Shown: positions 25,959 through 35,522 of the stretch, piece after piece
How the letters are laid out: each line of letters opens with the position of its first letter
Numbering within the stretch: position 1 is the first letter of the stretch
Made by a program: the position numbers and the translations under genes
The notes under the pieces: model-generated
The model's input: only the letters and a program-made list of their open reading frames with translations
Database searches by the model: none
Told to the model about the DNA's origin: nothing
Assembly (NCBI RefSeq): GCF_009754945.1
Contig: NZ_WPIN01000005.1
Span: forward strand, 62,001-126,000
Source: Spirosoma arboris
Lineage (GTDB): Bacteria; Bacteroidota; Bacteroidia; Cytophagales; Spirosomataceae
Direction of reading: 5' to 3'
Length of the DNA: 64,000 bases

Positions 25959-28900
25959 ATGACTTGTTTATCTACCTTCCTACGAACGGTGGTACTAATC
26001 ACGGCCGTTTGCTCTGTCGCTTTTGCGCAGAAACCTCTCTGGATGCGGTATCCCGCTATTTCACCCGATGGGCAGACAATCGTTTTCAGTTATCAGGGCG
26101 ACCTGTACCGGGTAGCGACAACGGGCGGACAAGCCCTTCCCCTAACCATTCACGAAAGCCACGATTTTATGCCAGTCTGGTCGCACGATGGTAAATCCAT
26201 TGCCTTTGCCTCCGACCGCTACGGCAATTTCGATGTCTTTGTGATGCCCGCAACGGGCGGAGAGGCCAAACGCTTGACGTTCCACTCCGGAAATGATTTA
26301 CCCAGTGATTTTACGGCGGATAATCAACGGATTATTTTTTCGTCGGCTCGTACGGACGATGCGAAAAACGCTCAATTTCCTTTAGGGTTGCTGGGTGAGC
26401 TTTATAGCGTACCGACAAGCGGGGGCCGGACGCGCATGGAATTGACCACGCCAGCTGAACTGGCCCGGTTCAGCAGCGATGGTAAGCAACTGGTTTATCA
26501 GGACATGAAAGGCTATGAGGACGCCTGGCGCAAACACCACGTCTCCTCAATTACGCGCGATTTGTGGGTTTACGATGTTCCTTCAGCCAAACACACGCAA
26601 CTGACCAACTTCGCAGGGGAAGACCGCAACCCAGTTTTATCGACTGACGGCCAGACGGTTTATTACCTGAGTGAACAAACCGGTTCATTCAATGTCCACT
26701 CTTTCGCGCTGAACAACCCGACCAGTACCAAACAACTGACCAGCTTTCATAAGCACCCGGTCCGGTTCCTGAGCAGCTCGCAAACGGGTACACTTTGTTT
26801 TGGCTTCGATGGAGAAATTTATACGCTCACACCAGGCGAACAACCCAAACTGGTCAACATCCAGATTATGAATGATGGACGACTGACCAGCGGCAAAATC
26901 GTACCAGTCAATACTGGGGCTACCGACATGGCGCTCTCGCCCAATGGAAAAGAAATTGCGTTCATCTCGCGGGGTGAGGTATTCGTGACGTCGGTGGAAG
27001 GGGGTATCACCAAACGCGTTACCAATACACCCGAACAGGAACGTTCAGTAAGCTTTAGTCCCAATGGACGGTCGATTCTGTATGCTGCCGAGCGCCAGAA
27101 TAACTGGAATGTGTATGAAACGAGCATTGTCCGCAAGGAAGAGCCGTATTTCTACGCGGCTACGGTATTAAACGAGAAGCCAGTTGTTGCTACCCAGGCC
27201 GAAGAGTTTCAGCCCGAATATTCACCCGATGGCAAGGAGATAGCCTATCTGGAAGCGCGGGTTGTGCTGAAAGTGTTCAATTTGGCCACGAAAGCCACTC
27301 GGACAGTGCTTCCAGCCGATAAAAATTATTCGTACTCCGATGGCGATCAACATTACGCCTGGTCGCCAGATGGCAAATGGTTTCTGGTTGACTTTGCTCC
27401 CACCAGCATCTTCACCAGCGACGTTGGCTTAGTGGCTGCCAGTGGCAAATCGCCGGTGGTGAACCTGACTCAGAGCGGTTATAATGAGGCTCGCGCCAAA
27501 TGGGTAATGGGTGGTAAGGCCTTTATCATGGAAGCGGACCGCGATGGGATGAAAAACCACGGCAGTTGGGGCGGAGAGAGCGATGTGTATGCCATGTTTT
27601 TCAGCAAAGATGGTTTCGATCGATTTCGCTTAAGCAAAGACGATGCAAGTCTGGCCAAAGAGCGGGAGAAAAAAGAAGAGGACGACGAAAAAGAGAAAAA
27701 AGAGCAGCCCAGCAAAAAAGGCAAAAAAGCGGATACACTGGCCAACGGCAAACCGACTCTGGCCGCTGTGGTCCAGAAAGCCGATTCGACCATCAAACTC
27801 GACCTTGACGGAATCGAAGATCGTAAGCTACGACTTACCATTCACTCCTCGCGACTGGCGGATATGGTACTCTCGAAAGATGGAGAAAAATTATACTATT
27901 TAGCTCGCTTCGAAAAGACATCGGACCTGTGGGTGACGGAATTGCGGACGAAAGAAACCAAAATTCTGGCCAAAGATGCCGGTACGGAACTTGTCCTGAG
28001 TAAAGACGGCAAGTCGCTGTTTGTCATGTCGGAAAAGGGCATCAGTAAGATCGACGCCGAATCGGGCAAGAAAGAGCCGGTTACCATCAATGGGGAGATG
28101 ATGCTGAGCTATCAACCTGAAAAAGCGTACATTTTCGACCATGCCTGGCGGCAGGTTCGCGAGAAATTCTACGTCACGGATCTTCACGGGGTTAACTGGG
28201 CCGATTATTACACGGAGTACAAAAAATTCCTGCCGTACATCAGCAACAACCGCGACTTTGCCGAACTGCTGAGCGAGATGCTGGGCGAGCTGAATGCCTC
28301 ACACACAGGTTGCCGCTACGCGCATCCACAACTCAATATGGACGCAACGGCTTCATTGGGTCTTTTTTACGACCAGGCCTACGCGGGCGACGGCTTGAAA
28401 ATTACCGAGGTCATGAAAAAAGGCCCACTGGATCGGGCAGCATCGAAAATCAAACCGGGCGTGATTATCGAGCAGATCGACGGGGCGCCTGTACTGGCTT
28501 CGATAGATTATTACCAGCTGCTCAACCGCAAGGCCGACAAAAATACCCTGCTCTCGCTCTACAACCCAACGACAAACACACGCTGGGAAGAAACACTCAA
28601 ACCGATCACGCTGACCGAAGAAAATGAGCTTCGCTACCACCGGTGGGTGCAGATGCGCCGGAAAGAAACCGACGAACTGTCGGGTGGCAAGGTTGGCTAT
28701 GTACACGTTCGGGGGATGAATGATGCCAGCTATCGCACGGTTTATGAAGAAGTATTGGGTAAATGTGCCGATAAAGAGTCGGTGATCATCGATACGCGTT
28801 TCAATGGAGGGGGCTGGCTCCACGACGATCTGGCCACGCTACTCAGCGGTCAGAAATACATTGAGATGGTACCCCGCGGTCAGAAAGGTGGCCACGAACC

Positions 28901-29258
28901 TATGCGAAAATGGATCAAGCCTTCGGTGGTGCTGGTTAGTGAGAGCAACTATTCGGATGCACACATGTTCCCCTACGCCTACCGGGCCAACAACCTGGGC
29001 AAAATCGTGGGGATGCCAGTACCAGGAACCGGAACCGCTGTCTGGTGGGAAACCCAGATCGACCCGACGTTGGTCTTTGGCATTCCGCAGGTAGGCATGA
29101 TTACCAATGACGGCAAATACATGGAGAATACGCAGTTGGAACCGGATGTAAAAGTGCAGAATGAACCGGGCGTAATTGCGAAAGGTAAGGATCAGCAGTT
29201 AGGCCAGGCAGTTGACGAATTACTCAAAAAACGAACGGCGAACGTAAGCGGGAACTGA
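25959..29258 (+). CDS. Tricorn-like S41 family peptidase with TolB/WD40 propellers
   Basis: The protein is 1099 aa with a signal peptide (MTCLSTFLRTVVLITAVCSVAFA), so it is exported. Residues 25 to about 500 are TolB/PD40-type propeller repeats (PAISPDGQTIVFSYQGDLYR, SFSPNGRSILYAAERQ, EYSPDGKEIAYLEA). A charged Lys/Glu linker is at about 567-595 (EREKKEEDDEKEKKEQPSKK). It is followed by more propeller, the S41 helical domain (ELNASHTGCR carries the likely catalytic His), a PDZ domain, and the catalytic core VIIDTRFNGGGW ... SESNYSDAHMF with Ser999 as probable nucleophile. The tricorn family degrades peptides processively. Length and order agree with bacterial tricorn homologues. Confidence 0.92.
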   Translation: MTCLSTFLRTVVLITAVCSVAFAQKPLWMRYPAISPDGQTIVFSYQGDLYRVATTGGQALPLTIHESHDFMPVWSHDGKSIAFASDRYGNFDVFVMPATGGEAKRLTFHSGNDLPSDFTADNQRIIFSSARTDDAKNAQFPLGLLGELYSVPTSGGRTRMELTTPAELARFSSDGKQLVYQDMKGYEDAWRKHHVSSITRDLWVYDVPSAKHTQLTNFAGEDRNPVLSTDGQTVYYLSEQTGSFNVHSFALNNPTSTKQLTSFHKHPVRFLSSSQTGTLCFGFDGEIYTLTPGEQPKLVNIQIMNDGRLTSGKIVPVNTGATDMALSPNGKEIAFISRGEVFVTSVEGGITKRVTNTPEQERSVSFSPNGRSILYAAERQNNWNVYETSIVRKEEPYFYAATVLNEKPVVATQAEEFQPEYSPDGKEIAYLEARVVLKVFNLATKATRTVLPADKNYSYSDGDQHYAWSPDGKWFLVDFAPTSIFTSDVGLVAASGKSPVVNLTQSGYNEARAKWVMGGKAFIMEADRDGMKNHGSWGGESDVYAMFFSKDGFDRFRLSKDDASLAKEREKKEEDDEKEKKEQPSKKGKKADTLANGKPTLAAVVQKADSTIKLDLDGIEDRKLRLTIHSSRLADMVLSKDGEKLYYLARFEKTSDLWVTELRTKETKILAKDAGTELVLSKDGKSLFVMSEKGISKIDAESGKKEPVTINGEMMLSYQPEKAYIFDHAWRQVREKFYVTDLHGVNWADYYTEYKKFLPYISNNRDFAELLSEMLGELNASHTGCRYAHPQLNMDATASLGLFYDQAYAGDGLKITEVMKKGPLDRAASKIKPGVIIEQIDGAPVLASIDYYQLLNRKADKNTLLSLYNPTTNTRWEETLKPITLTEENELRYHRWVQMRRKETDELSGGKVGYVHVRGMNDASYRTVYEEVLGKCADKESVIIDTRFNGGGWLHDDLATLLSGQKYIEMVPRGQKGGHEPMRKWIKPSVVLVSESNYSDAHMFPYAYRANNLGKIVGMPVPGTGTAVWWETQIDPTLVFGIPQVGMITNDGKYMENTQLEPDVKVQNEPGVIAKGKDQQLGQAVDELLKKRTANVSGN

Positions 29259-29344
29259 TGAATACCCATTAGGTCTGTTTAACCTTTTAAAACCGCAGAG
29301 AACGCTAAGATTCCCTGAAGTATAAAAGCTAAAACAGGTTCATA

Positions 29345-29415
29345 GTGCGACCCTGATGGGGTCAAAAGTTTAAAGACATTGGTGCTATAAACTTTTGACC
29401 CCATCGGGGTCGCAC
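29345..29415. repeat. Inverted repeat, 28-nt arms
   Basis: The left arm (29345-29372, beginning GTGCGACCCTGATGGGGTC) pairs with 29388-29415 with one mismatch; the loop is 15 nt. It lies between the convergent S41 protease and aldo-keto reductase genes. Just before it, at 29292-29312, is AACCGCAGAGAACGCTAAGA, which resembles a dispersed intergenic repeat seen in many bacteria. There is no T-run, so it is more like a REP-type element than a terminator. Confidence 0.8.
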
Positions 29416-29539
29416 GTTAACGCCAGATCATCCATTCGATTATTGAATTTTAGCCAGCCACAACGATGCATTGACAGGCAAAGCCGAGTGAAACGTATGT
29501 CCTACGGGAGCGTTTCATCCTACTCCAGAAAAGGGTCGT

Positions 29540-30532
29540 TTATCGATTCAGAGCACTTAAAAATCGTTCTGGATAACGGGAGCCAGAAACGATTCCGGCG
29601 GGTAGGATCGCTTCAATGCTTTGCAGGTCTTCACGGGTGAGTTTTACATTTTCGGATGCCCTATTTTCGTCAAGATGCCTGATACGTTTGGAGCCGGGAA
29701 TAGTAATGATATCGTCACCCTGGGCAAGTACCCAGGCAATCGCTAACTGAGCTGGGGTACAGCCTTTTGAGGTAGCCAGCGTTTTAATCTTTTCGACCAG
29801 TTCCAGATTTTTGTAGAAATTCTCACCCTGGTAGCGGGGCATATTGATACGGCTGTCTTTGAGATCGTCGGGTGTTCTAATTTCACCACTTAGAAAGCCC
29901 CGACTTAGAGGGGCGTAGGCTACCAGACCAATACCTAACTCCCGAATGGTGGGAAGGACTTCGGCTTCAATGTCACGGCTCCAGAGCGAGTACTCTATCT
30001 GTAGGGCGGTGATGGCATGGACGGTAGCAGCTTTGCGAATCGAATCGGCCGATGCTTCCGAGAGACCGATGTACCGAATCACTCCTTTTTGAACTAAGTC
30101 GGATAGTGCGCCAACCGTTTCTTCGATAGGAATCGTAGGATCTACTCGTGCCTGGGTGTAGAGATCGATGTAATCCGTTTTGAGACGGCGGAGACTATAA
30201 AAGACCGCATTGCGCAGATAATCAGGATGGCCGCTGACCGGACCGGGTCCCATAGCCCCATTGGGTCCAGCAGTAACCAACTGACCCGTTTTTACCGAGA
30301 GAAAGGCTTTTTCACGTTTTCCTACGATCGCCTGAGAAATCAGTTCTTCGTTGTGGCCTACAGCATAATAATCGGCCGTATCTAAAAAGTTGTGTCCGAG
30401 CTCAAGGGCTCTTTCGATCGTGGCGATGGATTCCTTTTCGTCAGATTGCCCGTAAGCACCCGACATGCCCATACAGCCTAACCCTACTGCCGATACAAGT
30501 GGGCCGTTTGTTCCTAGTTTTCTGTTCATCAT
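29540..30532 (-). CDS. Aldo/keto reductase lacking the tetrad histidine
   Basis: The protein is 330 aa, a normal AKR length. It has the (beta/alpha)8 landmarks LGLGCMGMSGAYG, the tetrad Asp and Tyr in FLDTADYYAVGHNEE, and the tetrad Lys in FLSVKTG. NADP-binding elements are near the C-terminus (IPGSKRIRHLDEN). Where this family normally has DLYYxHRVDP the sequence is DLYTQARVDP: the tetrad His is Ala, and the DNA on the minus strand (around 30150) confirms it. The paralogue at 33284 keeps the His. It is transcribed after an AraC-type gene 63 nt upstream and is probably regulated by it. Confidence 0.9.
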   Translation of the reverse strand: MMNRKLGTNGPLVSAVGLGCMGMSGAYGQSDEKESIATIERALELGHNFLDTADYYAVGHNEELISQAIVGKREKAFLSVKTGQLVTAGPNGAMGPGPVSGHPDYLRNAVFYSLRRLKTDYIDLYTQARVDPTIPIEETVGALSDLVQKGVIRYIGLSEASADSIRKAATVHAITALQIEYSLWSRDIEAEVLPTIRELGIGLVAYAPLSRGFLSGEIRTPDDLKDSRINMPRYQGENFYKNLELVEKIKTLATSKGCTPAQLAIAWVLAQGDDIITIPGSKRIRHLDENRASENVKLTREDLQSIEAILPAGIVSGSRYPERFLSALNR

Positions 30533-30595
30533 TGGCGGATTTATTAGGAGAACAAAGGTCTAGAGAACCTCAGAAAAGGAACCGGACAAAACACA

Positions 30596-31453
30596 TTAGT
30601 TCCCTGACAAATCCTGAATAAACGTAGCGATGGTTTGGCCAGTTACTTTTTTAAACAAACGGGAGAAGTATTCAGGGTCGTTGAAACCCAGGTCGTAGGC
30701 CAGCTCCTTGATGGAACTTTCAGCATAATAGAGACGACGTTTCGCTTCCAGTATGAGACGGTTAGTGATGAATTCTTTGGGCGAAAGTCCGGAGTAGTGT
30801 TTAACGATAGTATATAAGCTGTTGGTGTTGAGAGCGAGTTTTTCAGCGATGTCGTTGACGGTTGTATGATCGGTGAGGTTATCTTCGACAAAGAGCTTGA
30901 ACCGGATGTATTTGGAAAGTTTGTCGTCTGCAGGACTTTTGTCGGAGGAGAAATAAGCCGCGTTTATTTCAGTTAACAGGCTATTGAGGTGGGCAAGAAT
31001 GAGTTCAGGATCGGTCTCCGCCACACTTAATAAATCAAGCAGTATGCCGAAGATGGATTTTAGTCTCGCAGCAGCGGGTGGCGTGAATTGGATTTTTTGT
31101 TTGTTGAACGGGTTGACAAGAAAGGGATATTGTTTGGGTAATAAGGAAAGGCAGTTTTCATCAAAACCGAGCTTGACATAATCGGTACCTTCTTTAGTAG
31201 CTGGCAACCGGTGGATCTGGTGAGGCAGAATGAAAAGAAGCTCATTGGCCTTTATATCGAATTGCTGAAGATCGACGCCATGCCGGGTGTGGCCTTCGAG
31301 CATAAAGAGAAAAAAATAGTACGGCTTGCGGTGAGTAAGGCCATATTGATGGGCAATTTCAGGAGAGAGATGGCCGAAGGTAGGGGAAATAATACGGATG
31401 GAGAGCTTGTTGTTTTGTCTATTGAGCGTAAGAAGTGATTCAATGGTTTGCAT
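30596..31453 (-). CDS. AraC-family transcriptional regulator
   Basis: The protein is 285 aa. The N-terminal half is a cupin-like ligand domain (PYYFFLFMLEGHTRHGVDLQ, ELLFILPHQIHRLPA). The C-terminal 100 residues hold two helix-turn-helix motifs: TTVNDIAEKLALNTNSLYTI and SSIKELAYDLGFNDPEYFSR followed by LFKKVTGQTIATF. It lies upstream of the aldo-keto reductase at 29540 on the same strand, the same arrangement as 34366/33284. It is divergent from the antiporter gene across 137 nt and could control both sides. Confidence 0.9.
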   Translation of the reverse strand: MQTIESLLTLNRQNNKLSIRIISPTFGHLSPEIAHQYGLTHRKPYYFFLFMLEGHTRHGVDLQQFDIKANELLFILPHQIHRLPATKEGTDYVKLGFDENCLSLLPKQYPFLVNPFNKQKIQFTPPAAARLKSIFGILLDLLSVAETDPELILAHLNSLLTEINAAYFSSDKSPADDKLSKYIRFKLFVEDNLTDHTTVNDIAEKLALNTNSLYTIVKHYSGLSPKEFITNRLILEAKRRLYYAESSIKELAYDLGFNDPEYFSRLFKKVTGQTIATFIQDLSGN

Positions 31454-31590
31454 AGGGTAAAAATATGGAAGTAATAGGGTTAAATTACGTCCATTAGCCT
31501 TTGTACACTACTTTTAAACTCATTTTGTGATTTCAGAAACAATGAACACTTTGGTTCAAAGCGACTCTACTACCATTCATCCCTGATGCA

Positions 31591-33174
31591 ATGCATACGA
31601 TTTTACCTTTTCTGCTCGCCATGATAGCAGCCATCGTGCTGTTGAACATGTGGGCTAACAAACTAAAAATTGCTTACCCGATTCTGCTGGTTGTTGCCGG
31701 CCTGTTAGTCAGTTTCATTCCGGGATTGCCAATGGTACGAATCAATCCCGACCTTATTTTTTTTATTTTCCTGCCACCACTCTTGTTCGAGGCTTCCTGG
31801 ACGATCTCATTCAAGGAAATGAAAAAGTGGTGGCGTATCATTGGTAGTTTCGCTTTTCTGGTAGTGTTTTTCACCGCCTTGTCTGTAGCGGTGGTTACTA
31901 ACCAGTTCATTCCAGGATTTACGATTGCCTTAGGCTTTTTACTGGGAGGCATCGTATCACCACCAGATGCAGTAAGTACCGGAGCCATTACCAAGTTTGT
32001 AAAAATCCCCCGATCCACTTCGGCAATTCTGGAAGGTGAAAGCCTGCTCAACGATGCTTCATCGCTGATCATTTTCCGCTTCGCCCTGGTCGCGGTGGGC
32101 ACAGGTCAGTTTATCTGGCAGCAGGCGGCACTAAGTTTTGTATGGATGGTACTGGGTGGTGCGGGCGTTGGCTTACTGCTGGCCTGGGTGTTTGTTCAGG
32201 CCCATAAACGACTTCCTCTTGAGGCTCAATCCCACATAGCCCTGACGTTAATTGAGCCTTATTTTATGTATTGGATAGCGGAAGAACTTCATTGTTCGGG
32301 CGTGCTGGCTATCGTAAGCGGTGGCTTATTTATGTCGGCAAGGCGGCTTGTTTTTCTAAACAGTGCCAGTCGTATTCAGAGTTTTAGTGTTTGGGAAAGT
32401 TTTGTATTTATCCTGAATGGTATCGTCTTTCTGATCATTGGTCTGGAGCTTCCCGAAATTGTTGAAGGACTGCACGCTGAAGGTATTCCTCTACGTACCG
32501 CCATTGGCTATGGCGCCTTGGTAACGGGCGTGTTAATTGCTTCCAGAATGATTAGTTCGTACACGGCCTTACTGGCTACACTTATCTTTCGTCCTAGTGT
32601 GATGCCTCGTGCCCGTTCCAGTAGAAGGCGTTGGTTGATGCCTATGCTTCTGGGTTGGACAGGTATGCGGGGTGTCGTGTCGCTGGCTGCGGCTTTAGCA
32701 ATACCCATCACGTTAGACAACGGCGCAGCGTTCCCGCAACGTAATCTCATTCTGTTTATCACATTTGTTGTGATCCTGCTTACTCTACTGGTGCAGGGCC
32801 TTACGCTTCCTGCTTTCATCGCCCGGACGAAATTATTTGATGGTCTATTTGAAGAAGAGCCAGAAGAAGTGACCAGACAAAAAATGAAACAAGGCTTGAA
32901 ACAACATGTCTATCAGTTTCTGAAAAATAAATATGAAAATGAACTGAATGGGCACGTCGGTCTGGAGAAATTCCTGAAGCAATGGGAAGAGCGAGCCAAA
33001 GCCAGCGATGATAGTTGGATGAATGTAAAAACGAAGGTAATTTTTGTGGAAGTCCTTGAAAGTCAACGGCAATACCTTACCGAACTCAACAAAGACCCGA
33101 AGATTGACGAAGGCATTATCCGTCAGCAGTTATATCAAATTGATCTGGAAGAGGAACGGTTGAAAATCATTTAA
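31591..33174 (+). CDS. CPA1-family Na+/H+ antiporter
   Basis: The protein is 527 aa with about 12 membrane helices in the first 410 residues and a soluble C-terminal tail. Family motifs: DLIFFIFLPPLLFEASW (helix with FLPPLLFE), GGIVSPPDAVSTGAI (ion-binding Asp), ILEGESLLNDASSLIIF (ND motif), and WTGMRGVVSLAAALAIP. The C-terminal tail (EEEPEEVTRQKMKQGLKQHV onward) is cytoplasmic and helical, likely regulatory. It exchanges protons for Na+ or K+ across the inner membrane and works in pH or salt tolerance. It lies between two AraC/aldo-keto reductase pairs, suggesting that the neighbourhood is stress-related. Confidence 0.92.
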   Translation: MHTILPFLLAMIAAIVLLNMWANKLKIAYPILLVVAGLLVSFIPGLPMVRINPDLIFFIFLPPLLFEASWTISFKEMKKWWRIIGSFAFLVVFFTALSVAVVTNQFIPGFTIALGFLLGGIVSPPDAVSTGAITKFVKIPRSTSAILEGESLLNDASSLIIFRFALVAVGTGQFIWQQAALSFVWMVLGGAGVGLLLAWVFVQAHKRLPLEAQSHIALTLIEPYFMYWIAEELHCSGVLAIVSGGLFMSARRLVFLNSASRIQSFSVWESFVFILNGIVFLIIGLELPEIVEGLHAEGIPLRTAIGYGALVTGVLIASRMISSYTALLATLIFRPSVMPRARSSRRRWLMPMLLGWTGMRGVVSLAAALAIPITLDNGAAFPQRNLILFITFVVILLTLLVQGLTLPAFIARTKLFDGLFEEEPEEVTRQKMKQGLKQHVYQFLKNKYENELNGHVGLEKFLKQWEERAKASDDSWMNVKTKVIFVEVLESQRQYLTELNKDPKIDEGIIRQQLYQIDLEEERLKII

Positions 33175-33212
33175 TCCTGACAAAAAAGATTTTGCCATTC
33201 GGTGTTATACAC

Positions 33213-33247
33213 GACTAGCATGCCACTGGGCCAGTGGCATGCTAGTC
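33213..33247. repeat. Palindrome with 17-nt perfect arms
   Basis: GACTAGCATGCCACTGG (33213-33229), a single G, and the exact reverse complement (33231-33247). It is between the convergent antiporter and aldo-keto reductase genes. It could act as a terminator in both directions, though no T-run follows on either side. Confidence 0.85.
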
Positions 33248-33283
33248 TATTCGAATCATCAGGATTGACTATGAATCCTTCGT

Positions 33284-34285
33284 TTAGTGATTGACCAGTT
33301 TCATAGCTTCTTCACTATAACGTTCACCGGTATTTGGATAGCTGGCTACCAGTTCGTCAATGGCTTTCAAATCGGCCGCCGACAAGGTTACATCAACTGC
33401 CCCTGCATTTTCCTCAAGGTACTTTCGTTTCTTCGTGCCCGGAATCGGGATAATGTCATCACCTTGCGCTAGTACCCAGGCCAGTGCCAATTGGGCAGAT
33501 GTCACCTGCTTTTCTTGCGCCAAAACGGCAAAAGCCTCAGCCAGCGATTGGTTGTTTTCCCAATTCTCGCCACTATATCGAGGTAAGGTTTTACGGAAAT
33601 CTGTATCAGCCAACTGACTAACATCGAGCGCATTAGTAACCAGCCCTCTTGCCAATGGCGAATACGGAACCAACGTAATACCCAATTCACGAATCGTAGC
33701 AAGGATTTCTCCTTCTACATCTCGGCTAAGCAAGGAATATTCACTTTGTAAAGCGGCAATCGGGTGAACGGCATGCGCTTTTCGGATAGATGCCGCCGAC
33801 GCTTCACTCAAACCAAGGTAACGGACTTTACCCTCTTTAACCAGCTCGGCCATAGCGCCAACCGTTTCTTCAATCGGTATGTTGGGATCAACCCTGTGTG
33901 CATAATACAAATCAATAGTATCGATTTTCAGGCGCTGCAAGCTCTTTTCAACGGCAATCTTTAACCAGGCTGGCGAACCATCGAAATACGTACCGGATGC
34001 CGCACTAGGACCAGCGATGCCATCCTTAAACCGAAAACCAAACTTAGTAGCAATAAATACCTTATCCCGATTAGGGACCAACACCGTTGAAATAAGTTCC
34101 TCATTGAGGCCATTGGCATACATATCGGCGGTATCCCAAAAATTGATTCCCAGATCCAGTGCTTTATGTAAGGTTGCAATACTTTCTGTATCGTCGGTGG
34201 GGCCATAGGCGAAGCTCATGCCCATACAGCCCAGGCCAACGGCCGATAATTTTTCTCCTGTGTTACTCAGATTTCTGTAGTTCAT
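33284..34285 (-). CDS. Aldo/keto reductase
   Basis: The protein is 333 aa from MNYRNLSNTGEKLSAVGLG at 34285; an ATG 12 codons upstream adds non-family residues. The tetrad is complete: Asp and Tyr in FWDTADMYANGLNEE, Lys in FIATKFGF, His in DLYYAHRVDP. IPGTKKRKYLEEN near the C-terminus binds NADP. It reduces aldehydes or ketones with NADPH; substrate unknown. It resembles the 29540 protein closely over most of its length, so the two are paralogues, and each has an AraC gene upstream on the same strand (here 80 nt away). Confidence 0.92.
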   Translation of the reverse strand: MNYRNLSNTGEKLSAVGLGCMGMSFAYGPTDDTESIATLHKALDLGINFWDTADMYANGLNEELISTVLVPNRDKVFIATKFGFRFKDGIAGPSAASGTYFDGSPAWLKIAVEKSLQRLKIDTIDLYYAHRVDPNIPIEETVGAMAELVKEGKVRYLGLSEASAASIRKAHAVHPIAALQSEYSLLSRDVEGEILATIRELGITLVPYSPLARGLVTNALDVSQLADTDFRKTLPRYSGENWENNQSLAEAFAVLAQEKQVTSAQLALAWVLAQGDDIIPIPGTKKRKYLEENAGAVDVTLSAADLKAIDELVASYPNTGERYSEEAMKLVNH

Positions 34286-34365
34286 AACTGTTCGTTTATA
34301 CGCAACAAAGGTAGCGTACACATGCTAGCACGGACTTATAGAATTCACACAGATGTGTATAAAAA

Positions 34366-35274
34366 TCAAACAATCACGCTACGAGCTTCATTGGGCGTAA
34401 GGCGGGTCTGTTTCTTAAAAAACAGATTGAAGTAGGTTGGATACTCGAACCCGAGACTATAAGCTATTTCGGCAATATTCCAGTCGGTGTGTTTAAGCAA
34501 CGCCTGAGCCTCTTTGGTAATTCGGGCCGATATATGTTCGGTTGTGGTTTTGCCGGTTATTTCTTTAACGGATCGATTCAGGTGGTTTACGTGCACCGAC
34601 AACTGCTTTGCATAATCAGTAGCTGTCTTTAGTTGAAGCGCATCTTCGGGTGTATCAATCGGGAATTGCCGTTCCAGCAATTCGATGAATAAGGATGTAA
34701 TTCGGGCCGATGCATTGGCGTGTTTTTCGAAACTTTCGGCGGGCTGCATTTTCATGGCTTCATGAATAACCAAATGCAGGTAATTACGTAGCAAATCGTA
34801 TTTATGGGTGTATGTAGAAGCTATTTCGACCATCATTTTCTGAAAAATTCGGGAAAGCTCCTGCTGCTGTTGCTCATTGATAAAGAATATAGGATTACCC
34901 CCAATCTTAAACAAAGGCGATTCGGCCAGCGATTCTTTCCGTTCATAATGATGGACAAATGCGTCGGTAAATAGACAAAACCACCCTTCCTGTTCTTCCG
35001 ATGTCGCTTCCCAGGAATACGGAATAACAGGGTTAGAAAAAAGCAGTGCCGGCCGGTCAATCGCAATCCATTTATCGGCATAGTATAATTTCCCAGTACC
35101 AATGATCAAGGAAACCTTATAAAAATCCCGGCGGATATAAGGCGTTTTATGAAAGCAGGAAGCGCGCGTAAATACGTTAAAATGCCCAACTCCAGCATTG
35201 TTTAGTGCAAGCCCAGTTGCGTTTGCCTGTGGAACACGTTGGTAAAATTCCTGAATCGTTTCGGTATGGCTCAT
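34366..35274 (-). CDS. AraC-family transcriptional regulator
   Basis: The protein is 302 aa. The N-terminal part is a cupin-like sensing domain (KLYYADKWIAIDRPALLFSN, VIPYSWEA). The C-terminal HTH pair includes AKQLSVHVNHLNRSVKEITG and WNIAEIAYSLGFEYPTYFNL followed by FFKKQTRLTPNEARS. It probably controls the aldo-keto reductase downstream. The 248-nt gap to the divergent response-regulator gene (35275-35522) holds no repeat or gene I can support. Confidence 0.9.
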   Translation of the reverse strand: MSHTETIQEFYQRVPQANATGLALNNAGVGHFNVFTRASCFHKTPYIRRDFYKVSLIIGTGKLYYADKWIAIDRPALLFSNPVIPYSWEATSEEQEGWFCLFTDAFVHHYERKESLAESPLFKIGGNPIFFINEQQQQELSRIFQKMMVEIASTYTHKYDLLRNYLHLVIHEAMKMQPAESFEKHANASARITSLFIELLERQFPIDTPEDALQLKTATDYAKQLSVHVNHLNRSVKEITGKTTTEHISARITKEAQALLKHTDWNIAEIAYSLGFEYPTYFNLFFKKQTRLTPNEARSVIV

Positions 35275-35522
35275 GGAGTAAAGTTATACAATTCAAACGG
35301 CATATAGCCCGATACCGGGTTAAAATCCAGCGCGATACAGCCGCATTGATAATTACCCTAGGCTTTAATCCGGTGTTGTATGGCCAGCCATTGCCCTGTT
35401 CTTCGTCCAGCCTACAACGTATTATCCAACAGTGTCATTAATCGTATTTTAATGGCACGCAACCACAAAAGCTTCATCTTCGTACCATTGTTTAGAACAA
35501 GATTAAATAAAGTAAGCTATAA

